Part shown: piece after piece, positions 1 through 4,752 of the stretch | How positions within the stretch are numbered: position 1 is the stretch's first letter | How the letters are laid out: every line of letters begins with the position of its first letter | Source: Pseudomonadota bacterium | GTDB taxonomy: Bacteria > Pseudomonadota > Alphaproteobacteria > Rhizobiales > Beijerinckiaceae | Assembly (NCBI GenBank): GCA_021812505.1 | Contig: JAKANG010000104.1 | Location: 1 to 6,108 of the forward strand | Length of the DNA: 6,108 bases | Direction of reading: 5' to 3' | The notes under the pieces: model-generated | What the model saw: only the letters and a program-made list of their open reading frames with translations | What the model was told of the DNA's origin: nothing | The model's database searches: none | Translations under genes and position numbers: made by a program

Positions 1-74
1 TGCGCCTGCCGAGCGACGCCGAGCGCGAAGGCCTCGACATCTCCGATCACGGCGAGCGCGCCTACAACTACTGA
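1..74 (+). CDS. amtB: Ammonium transporter (Amt family), C-terminal end only
   Basis: This is the last 23 codons of a gene that begins before the window, read in frame from base 3 to the TGA at 72-74. The visible tail reads RLPSDAEREGLDISDHGERA and then YNY. The pattern EREGLD...HGE.AYN is the conserved cytoplasmic C-terminus of AmtB-type ammonium transporters; E. coli AmtB ends in a closely similar EREGLDVNSHGENAYNA. In the family this tail is the cytosolic segment that takes part in gating and in binding the PII protein GlnK. The protein would be an inner-membrane trimer that conducts ammonium/ammonia. In many alphaproteobacteria a PII gene lies just upstream, but that part is outside the window. 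Only the tail is seen, so subtype and intactness cannot be judged. Confidence 0.85.
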   Translation, partial: RLPSDAEREGLDISDHGERAYNY

Positions 75-100
75 GCCAACCTCCCACGGCTTGGTGAAAG

Positions 101-131
101 GAACGGCGGGGCCGCAAGCCCCGCCGTTCTT
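101..131 (+). terminator. Hairpin terminator after the ammonium transporter gene
   Basis: A perfect 11-bp GC-rich stem pairs 101-111 (GAACGGCGGGG) with 119-129 (CCCCGCCGTTC) around a 7-base loop, 27 bases after the transporter stop codon. Only two T residues follow the last paired base before G/C bases resume, so the U-tract is weak. The position and perfect pairing still make an intrinsic terminator the best reading. Confidence 0.75.
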
Positions 132-150
132 GCGATTCGGGGGCTAGGGG

Positions 151-192
151 CGTTTCCCGCTTCGCGGCGCCTATCTGGCGCGCGGGAAAACG
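151..192 (+). other. Compound stem-loop of unknown role
   Basis: An outer stem pairs CGTTTCCCGC (151-160) with GCGGGAAAACG (182-192), leaving one bulged A. Inside it GCGCC (167-171) pairs with GGCGC (177-181) around the loop TATCT. The 3' arms of the two stems are contiguous, while the 5' side has a six-base bulge (161-166). No T-run follows, so it is a poor intrinsic terminator. It lies about 20 bases after the transporter terminator and 225 bases before the porin start. It could be a 3'-end stabilising structure, a second terminator, or part of an untranslated leader or small RNA. The sequence alone does not decide. Confidence 0.4.
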
Positions 193-314
193 GAATGGAA
201 CAGGCTTGTATTTGCGGCCAAGATCCGACGCCAGACGGATGGGCATTGTTACATAAAAGCCACAGCCAGCGCTGAATTTCCCCGCAGATAAGGGAATTGC
301 CTAATGCATATGCT

Positions 315-343
315 TTTTGCACATAAAAAAGGCAGTTGCAAAA
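315..343. promoter_or_regulatory. Inverted repeat TTTTGCA-N15-TGCAAAA, possible operator
   Basis: Seven-base arms TTTTGCA (315-321) and TGCAAAA (337-343) are perfect reverse complements separated by 15 bases. They sit in the AT-rich part of the leader, 74-102 bases before the porin ATG. A third TTTTGC copy occurs at 380-385. The 22-bp centre-to-centre arm spacing is about two helical turns, which would suit a dimeric regulator bound to one face of the DNA. I do not recognise the site as the motif of a known regulator. Confidence 0.3.
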
Positions 344-416
344 GTCTTGTTCTTGAGGATCCAGGCCGAATGCTGGCAATTTTGCGTCATCGAATATCGT
401 TCAGCTGGAGCAAAAC

Positions 417-1412
417 ATGAAACTTCTCTCTCTGATTGCCGCCTCCGCTCTCGCGGCGAGCGCTGGCGCGGCCCTCGCCGGCGACCTGCCCGACACCAAG
501 GCGGCGCCAGCCGCGCCCGTCGTGGTCAGCCCTTGGGATTTCGACGTCGGCGCCACGCTGACGAGCGACTACCTGTTCCGCGGCATCACCCAGTCGAACC
601 ACCAGCCGAGCGTCTGGGGCCGCGCCGAACTGCGCTACAACATTAATTCCACTTGGCAGCTCTATGCCGGCACCTCGGCCGAAAGCATCAAATTCTCGCC
701 GAACTACTTCCCGGTCGGTTCGCCAGCGGTCGAGTGGGACGGCGACGCCGGCATCCGCGGCACGTTCGACAAGCTTGCGTTCGACATCGGCGGCATCGTC
801 TATGGCTATCCGGATTCGCCCACGGGCACGAACCTGGTGTATAGCCCGCTGACCGCCACCTTTTATCCGATCGGCCTCTCGCCGCGTAATCCGACCTTCT
901 TCGAAGCTTACATCAAGCCGACCTATACGGTTAACGACATGTTGACCCTCGGCGCGAACTTCTTCGCCTCGCCGAGCTATCTCGGCACAGGCGCTTCCGA
1001 CGAATATCTGTCGGGCACGTTCAAGCTCACCGGCCCGGGCAATTTGTCGGCCTTTTCGCTGTCCGGTGAACTCGGCTATCAATGGCTTGGCAGGGTCGAC
1101 GCGGTCTATACCGGCGCGAATCCTTCAGCCTACTGTTATATAGGCTGTCAGCCGACCCCCGGCGCGCTGGCGTCGCTCGGCCAGCTGCCGTCCTATCTCT
1201 ACTGGAACGTCGGCGTTTCCTATACGTGGAAATTTGTCACTCTCGACCTGCGTTATTACGGCACCAACCTGAGCAGGGCCCAGGCTTATGTGCTCACCGG
1301 CATTCCGAGCGGCGGCAATACCGCTGTTGGCTATCCGATGACTTCGAACTATGCCGACGACCGCTTCGTCGCCACGCTGTCGTTCGACCTGACGAGCGCC
1401 AATCTTAAGTAA
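417..1412 (+). CDS. TorF/TIGR02001-family putative outer-membrane porin
   Basis: The 331-residue protein starts with a Sec signal peptide (K2, hydrophobic residues 3-20, AxA cleavage site ALA at 19-21, mature start near G22). A short Ala/Pro-rich linker (about 28-38) follows, then a repeated pattern of alternating hydrophobic beta-strands typical of an outer-membrane barrel. The segment TLTSDYLFRGITQS (47-60), followed by a QPSVWGRAEL strand and later acidic strands such as VEWDGDAGIRG (105-115), is the recognisable start of the TIGR02001 family (now called TorF putative porins). The predicted last strand FVATLSFDL (317-325) is followed by a short polar tail rather than a terminal aromatic residue. 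Cys240 and Cys244 lie in a probable loop. The start is supported by GGAG at 407-410, and the gene is monocistronic with its own terminator. The substrate is unknown; nearness to an ammonium transporter suggests, without proof, a role in nutrient entry. Confidence 0.8.
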   Translation: MKLLSLIAASALAASAGAALAGDLPDTKAAPAAPVVVSPWDFDVGATLTSDYLFRGITQSNHQPSVWGRAELRYNINSTWQLYAGTSAESIKFSPNYFPVGSPAVEWDGDAGIRGTFDKLAFDIGGIVYGYPDSPTGTNLVYSPLTATFYPIGLSPRNPTFFEAYIKPTYTVNDMLTLGANFFASPSYLGTGASDEYLSGTFKLTGPGNLSAFSLSGELGYQWLGRVDAVYTGANPSAYCYIGCQPTPGALASLGQLPSYLYWNVGVSYTWKFVTLDLRYYGTNLSRAQAYVLTGIPSGGNTAVGYPMTSNYADDRFVATLSFDLTSANLK

Positions 1413-1420
1413 TCGGCCCT

Positions 1421-1436
1421 GGGCGGTTTTCCGCCC
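1421..1436 (+). other. Small hairpin just after the porin stop codon
   Basis: GGGCGG (1421-1426) and CCGCCC (1431-1436) form a six-bp stem around a TTTT loop, eight bases past the TAA. No T-tract follows. It precedes the main terminator and may protect the 3' end of the message. Confidence 0.4.
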
Positions 1437-1452
1437 GACAAGACCGCTCTCG

Positions 1453-1484
1453 ACGCCCGGCGCCTCGCGCCGGGCGTTTATTTT
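1453..1484 (+). terminator. Rho-independent terminator of the porin gene
   Basis: ACGCCCGGCGC (1453-1463) pairs perfectly with GCGCCGGGCGT (1467-1477) around a tight loop, and TTTATTTT-type sequence runs from 1477 to 1484. A strong GC stem followed directly by a T-rich tract 40 bases after the stop codon is the classic form. On the minus strand the hairpin would also face the end of the broken DUF2252 gene, but it is not followed by T residues in that direction. Confidence 0.9.
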
Positions 1485-1568
1485 GTGTCGGGCGGTTCGA
1501 CGGAAGCGTTGTTTGTCATCGTCCCAAAAAGCCGCGCGATCAAAACGGCTATTCTCGACAGCGTCCGG

Positions 1569-2562
1569 TTATTCCGTGGCGGCGACGATGCGTCCTTCCC
1601 GCATCGCCCTGACAAACGCCCGGGTATCGCGCTGGGCCTGGTCGGCGTATTCGCCCGCGAATTCGCCGACGGCGAGGTCGAATGCGTCGCTCGAACCCAG
1701 GCAGCCGGAGATCAGGGCGGCGTCCCCGGAACGGGCGTGCGCCCAGAGCAGGGCCCAGTCGCAGACCCGACCATAAGCCCGCAGGTCGGCGGCGTCGAAA
1801 TCCTCGATGACCGCGCTGATCTTCATGTCGCGCTATTGGCGGACGTAAAAATCCCGTCCGTTTGCGCGCTTCCCCCAGCCGAGGAAGAGATCGCTCGCCG
1901 ATTGCATCAAGCGCTGACCGGCGGCGACCCGCTCGCCATGGTTGCTGTGGAGGCTTTTGCCAGCGTGGGGCTCGATCGCCAACGGTCCTGCTTTCTTGAC
2001 CTGAAGGAAAATGGGCGTCGTCGCCGGACGCCATGAAAAGCGCGATGGCGCATCTGGCGCCGACGCCGACGACCTTGATCGCGAGATCGCACAAGCGAAA
2101 GCGGTCGAACAGGACGCGGACATGCTCGGCCAGAGAGTGGCGGTAGCTTGCGAAGCCTTCCGCATAATGTGTTTCCATGCCTGGCAAGGATGAAGCTCGC
2201 GGCGAGGCGCTTCACGTCCCATTCCCACGGGCTGGGCGGAGTCTCGTCCAAATCGTTGATGTCGAAGACGCCCCGACGCTCGGGCGTCGCGAAGCCGCCG
2301 AAGTTCGAGAGGTGTGCGTCGCCGCATGCTTGGACACGGGCGTCGGAAACTGGGGTCGTGGCAAGATCGGCGGCCATGACGACGGCCGAGCCACGATAAA
2401 GGCGAAGGGCGACTGCATCATTCGTCCGAAGCGAATCGGGACGTGTTGCTCCCGCCCGCCCGCATTCGCCTCGTTTAGCAGATCGATGGAGTCGTCGTTT
2501 GCGATTCCCACGACGAGCGCATTTTGGCCCGAAAGGACTGGACGCATGTCGCCATCGTTCAT
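1569..2562 (-). pseudogene. Broken DUF2252-family gene (several frameshifts, internal deletion, amber stop)
   Basis: Pieces of one DUF2252 protein lie in the right order on the minus strand but in different frames. Piece 1 (2562 to about 2400) has DLLNEANAG and PIRFGRMMQSPFAF. Restoring one lost T near 2396-2400 would give FAFYRGSAVVMA and join it to piece 2 (to about 2190), which has ACGDAHLSNFGGFATPERR, FDINDLDE and WEWDVKRLAASFILA. Piece 3 (about 2175-2015) resumes far downstream in the family at SYRHSLAEHVRVLFDRFRL, so a large middle part, from memory well over 100 residues, is missing. A frame change near 2010-2016 leads to piece 4 (FLQVKKAG, GQRLMQSASDLFLGW, DFYVRQ). An in-frame TAG at 1835-1833 replaces the residue expected in VRQLRDMK, and the C-terminal piece runs to the TAA at 1571-1569. 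Intact members have roughly 430-480 residues and a kinase-like fold judged from the GDAHxxNFG motif; their function is not established. The start at 2562 has GAGGGC six bases upstream and lies 10 bases past the acyltransferase stop, so it was probably the operon's last gene. Confidence 0.88.
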
Positions 2563-2572
2563 TGGGTCGCCC

Positions 2573-3538
2573 TCAGTTCATCGACGTGACGGATGATTTG
2601 CGCCGCGCGGCCGCGACCATGACCGCCACCGCGCAAGAGGCGAGGCGGGTGATGACCGAATCGGCGCGGCTGGTCAGGATGATGGGCACGCGGGCGCCGA
2701 GCACGATTCCCGCCGCGTCAGCCCCCGCCAGGAAGGACAGGCTCTTCGCCAGCATGTTGCCGGCCTCGAGGTCGGGAACGGCGAGCACATTGGCGCGGCC
2801 GGCGACGGGCGAGGCAATTTTCTTGATCGCCGCGGCTTCGGGGCTGATCGCATTGTCGAGCGCGAGCGGGCCGTCGAGGACGGCGCCGGTGATCTGGCCG
2901 CGCTCCGCCATCTTGCACAGCGCCGCGGCCTCGATGGTCGAAGGCACTTTGGAGGTCACTGTCTCCATGGCGGAGAGGATCGCCACGCGCACATTTTCCA
3001 CGCCGAGCGCGTGCGCCAGATCGATGGCGTTCTGGATGATGTCGACCTTGTCTTCGAGCGTCGGAGCTATATTGACCGCGGCGTCTGTGATGATCAAAGC
3101 CTCGGGCTGGCCGGGCACGTCCATGACGAAACAATGGCTGATGCGGCGCGCCGTGCGGATGCCGGTCTGTTTCGACACCACCGCGCTCATGAGTTCGTCG
3201 GTATGGAGGCTGCCCTTCATCAGCGCCTCGACCTTGCCGCTGGACACAAGCTTCACCGACTTGACTGCGGACTCGTGGCTGTGCGCCGCATTGACCATCT
3301 CGATGTCCGTGAGGTCGAGCCCGGCCTTGGTCGCAACGGCGCGAATGCGTTCGCCGGGGCCAACGAGGATCGGCTCGATCAGGCCCATTTCGCGAGCCGT
3401 GACGGCGCCGGCCAGGGAGACCTCGTCGCAGGGGTGGGCGACGGCGACCTTGATGATGTGCTCGCGTTTCGCCCTGGCGATCAGGCGCTCGTATTTTTCA
3501 TGACGGCGCGAACCGCCGGTTTGCGTCGCCTCAGTCAT
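2573..3538 (-). CDS. pta: Phosphate acetyl/butyryltransferase family protein
   Basis: This intact 321-residue protein belongs to the PTA/PTB family (PF01515), of the short type often labelled bifunctional enoyl-CoA hydratase/phosphate acetyltransferase. These cytoplasmic enzymes swap the CoA of an acyl-CoA for phosphate, normally acetyl-CoA + Pi to acetyl phosphate + CoA, usually paired with acetate kinase. Visible family features are LMKGSLHT (106-113), TDAAVNIAPT (151-160), DGPLALDNAIS (222-232), PDLEAGNMLAK (255-265) and the C-terminal GARVPIILTSRAD (281-293). Length is normal and no frame breaks are seen. The ATG at 3538 is preceded by GAGGGG about six bases away. The stop codons of the two frames of the upstream DUF3141 remnant lie 10 bases before and a few bases inside this start, so translation may be coupled. 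Unusually, no acetate kinase gene follows; the next gene is the DUF2252 wreck. Acetyl versus longer acyl preference cannot be told from sequence. Confidence 0.9.
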   Translation of the reverse strand: MTEATQTGGSRRHEKYERLIARAKREHIIKVAVAHPCDEVSLAGAVTAREMGLIEPILVGPGERIRAVATKAGLDLTDIEMVNAAHSHESAVKSVKLVSSGKVEALMKGSLHTDELMSAVVSKQTGIRTARRISHCFVMDVPGQPEALIITDAAVNIAPTLEDKVDIIQNAIDLAHALGVENVRVAILSAMETVTSKVPSTIEAAALCKMAERGQITGAVLDGPLALDNAISPEAAAIKKIASPVAGRANVLAVPDLEAGNMLAKSLSFLAGADAAGIVLGARVPIILTSRADSVITRLASCAVAVMVAAARRKSSVTSMN

Positions 3539-3958
3539 TGCCGCCCCTCAGCGATCTGGTCTTTCTCTGCGCGGGGGCGGCGAGCAGTTGCTCGACTTCG
3601 GCGAGCCGGCAAGCATGATCGGCTCGGCGAGATCGGGGTTGAGCGTCGCCATCATCATGATCTGCCAGCCGGCCTGGCAATTGGCGATGACCATCGGCTT
3701 GCCCTCGGCCTGCGGGCGCCGGCGCGCGACCGTTTCGATGAAGACGGCTTCGGCGCGGAACACGTCCTCCACAGTCTGGCCGGGCATGGGTTCGGGGAGG
3801 AAGCCGACGAAATAGCAAGGATGGCGCGGCTTCGTCGCCGCATGTTCGAAATGATCGTTTCCGCGCTGGCGCAGCACGTCCAGCGACGGAATCCAGCGCT
3901 GGGCGGCGTCGATCCAATAGTCCTGAAAGGCGGCGATGGGATTTTGCGGCTTCGACAT
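3531..3958 (-). pseudogene. Collapsed DUF3141 gene (PHA-synthase-like alpha/beta hydrolase family)
   Basis: The ATG at 3958 has a GGGAGAGAG ribosome site and opens with MSKPQNPIAAFQDYWIDAAQ, the typical N-terminus of DUF3141 proteins, which resemble 3-hydroxyalkanoate synthetases and are about 750-800 residues long. Here only 136 codons remain open (to the TGA at 3550-3548). After residue 45 (near base 3823) the text jumps to HPCYFVGFLPEPMPGQTVED, which in the family lies roughly 80-90 residues further on; this loss is in frame. It continues through the nucleophile-elbow-like NCQAGW (93-98, Cys94) to LAGSP (116-120), then breaks near base 3600. In the next frame AEVEQLLAAPAQRK runs to a TGA at 3533-3531 that overlaps the acyltransferase start, as expected for the true end of the ancestral gene. 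So two deletions appear to have removed over 500 codons and left both ends. The alignment is from memory of the family. The 136-aa frame could still be translated but lacks most of the fold. Confidence 0.82.
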
Positions 3959-4032
3959 GGCTCTCTCCCGAAGGCCCCCGTCAGCCCTGGCTCCCGGCGA
4001 GACCGATCTTCGCGACGACAAGCGCGGCGGCG

Positions 4033-4509
4033 TCATTTCCACGTCAGGTAAAGTCCGACGTCGCCGGGCACGCCGTCCGGCCAGTCGATGATCTGCGCCT
4101 TGAGCTGATAGCCCAGAGGCTGGAGCTTTTCCTTCCACACCAGATAGGCCTGCCGCGGGCGGCCGATCAGAGTCTCGGGCCAACCCGGCTCGGCCATGTT
4201 GATGGCGCGGCCGTGATCGGCGCAGAGTTCTGAAGGAAAGCGGCCGATCAGCAGCTCATTCTTGCCGGCTTCCGCCGCCGCCCTGACCCGCAGGGTGAAG
4301 GCGCGAATGCGTTCCGGACTGATCGGCTCGTCGGATTTCAGCTGCTGGATCAATTCGTGCTTGGCCTTGTCGGCGCGGCTTTGCGCCTCCAGCGACTGTT
4401 TCGCCTTGGCCATTTCGATCTCGGAGACATAGGCCTTCAATTCCTTGACCGACATGAAAATGTCGTCGTCGGAAAGGTTGTCGAGGCTGGATTTAGCTTT
4501 GTCGGACAT
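4033..4509 (-). CDS. Conserved protein of unknown function, 158 aa
   Basis: The protein has no signal peptide or membrane segment and is probably cytoplasmic. Residues 1-20 are polar and acidic (SDDD at 13-16). Residues 20-58 are charged and Lys/Glu/Ala-rich and likely form a long helix or coiled coil. Residues 62-82 look like a second amphipathic helix. The C-terminal part is the distinctive one: ELLIGRFPSELCADHGRAIN (85-104), then PGWPETLIGRPRQAY and IDWPDGVPGDVGLYLTW (141-157). I recall this FPS-LC-D-GRAIN / PGWPETL / PGDVG pattern from uncharacterised proteins of Hyphomicrobiales but know no function for it. The start at 4509 is supported by GGTGGAG eight or so bases upstream. It is the first gene of the minus-strand cluster, 74 bases ahead of the DUF3141 remnant, and unlike that neighbour it looks intact. 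Confidence 0.75.
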   Translation of the reverse strand: MSDKAKSSLDNLSDDDIFMSVKELKAYVSEIEMAKAKQSLEAQSRADKAKHELIQQLKSDEPISPERIRAFTLRVRAAAEAGKNELLIGRFPSELCADHGRAINMAEPGWPETLIGRPRQAYLVWKEKLQPLGYQLKAQIIDWPDGVPGDVGLYLTWK

Positions 4510-4624
4510 TCCCGCTCTCCACCGGACGAGCGCAGACTTCCGTGTGAACGCCGCCTCGCCCCGCTTGCCAGGACAGTTTCTCCCAGCTAGTCAAATGGAG
4601 CAATGACGTCGCTCAAAGGTCAAC

Positions 4625-4651
4625 CCCCTGTTGCCCCTTTCATCCCCTGTT
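4625..4651 (+). repeat. Direct repeat CCCCTGTT x2, 19-base period
   Basis: CCCCTGTT occurs at 4625-4632 and again at 4644-4651. A related GCCTGTTGTT is at 4691-4700. The first copy overlaps the -35-like TTGCCC and the second lies in the spacer of the candidate efflux promoter, a position where a repressor or activator could act. Chance recurrence in such a short sequence is possible. Confidence 0.3.
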
Positions 4652-4658
4652 TTGTAAA
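4631..4658 (+). promoter_or_regulatory. Candidate promoter of the RND efflux operon
   Basis: TTGCCC (4631-4636) and TGTAAA (4653-4658) are separated by 16 bases and match the sigma-70 consensus in part (four of six at the -35, four of six at the -10). Transcription would begin near 4665 and give a leader of about 88 bases before the adaptor ATG. Alphaproteobacterial promoters are hard to call by eye, so this is tentative. Confidence 0.25.
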
Positions 4659-4752
4659 GTCGAAAAGCTGACGGCCCATTTTTCCGCTTGGCCTGTTGTT
4701 CTGACCCGTCGTAGGCGCTGACGCGCTCCGGATTCAAGGAGGAAAAGGTTCG

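Larger units (their letters stand above)
75..416. other. 342-base spacer between the transporter and porin genes
   Basis: I see no credible gene in this stretch. The first part holds the terminator at 101-131 and a compound stem-loop at 151-192. From about 240 the base composition becomes clearly more AT-rich than the flanking genes, as expected of a promoter region, and it contains an inverted repeat at 315-343 and the 8-bp palindrome GCATATGC at 306-313. The porin ribosome binding site GGAG is at 407-410, six bases before the ATG. I could not pick a convincing -35/-10 pair or sigma-54 site, so the promoter of the porin gene is probably here but not located. Confidence 0.6.
4510..4752. promoter_or_regulatory. 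Divergent promoter region
   Basis: This 243-base spacer separates the start of the minus-strand cluster from the start of the efflux operon, so promoters for both directions should lie here. On the minus strand TTGACC (4623-4618) and TTGACT (4594-4589) resemble -35 elements, but the sequences at the expected -10 distance (CTCCAT and CTGGCA) are poor matches. On the plus side a candidate promoter is listed separately. The ribosome binding site AAGGAGG (4736-4742) belongs to the adaptor gene. No credible small gene was seen; the short minus-strand open frames that cross the adaptor start lack family features. Confidence 0.5.

Noticed and set aside
364..377. Possible sigma-54 promoter (GG-N10-GC) before the porin gene
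   Set aside because: Only the bare GG and GC spacing fits; the -24 element AGGCCG and -12 element TGGC match the consensus TGGCAC/TTGC poorly.
387..1082. 231-codon minus-strand open frame opposite the porin gene
   Set aside because: The porin on the plus strand has a signal peptide, ribosome site, family match and terminator. The antisense product is Arg/Ala-rich and unsupported.
1833..1835. Selenocysteine/pyrrolysine-style recoding of the TAG in the DUF2252 remnant
   Set aside because: The same gene carries several frameshifts and a large deletion, so the stop is best read as one more inactivating mutation.
1485..2036. 183-codon plus-strand open frame over the broken DUF2252 gene
   Set aside because: The minus strand pieces match DUF2252 in order, and the plus-strand product is the antisense of those pieces with no motif of its own.
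2499..4051. Long plus-strand open frames (334 and 346 codons) opposite the acyltransferase and DUF3141 remnant
   Set aside because: Their products are rich in Arg/Ser/Ala or Arg/His/Asp with no family features, while the minus strand encodes a clear PTA-family enzyme. They are antisense shadows.
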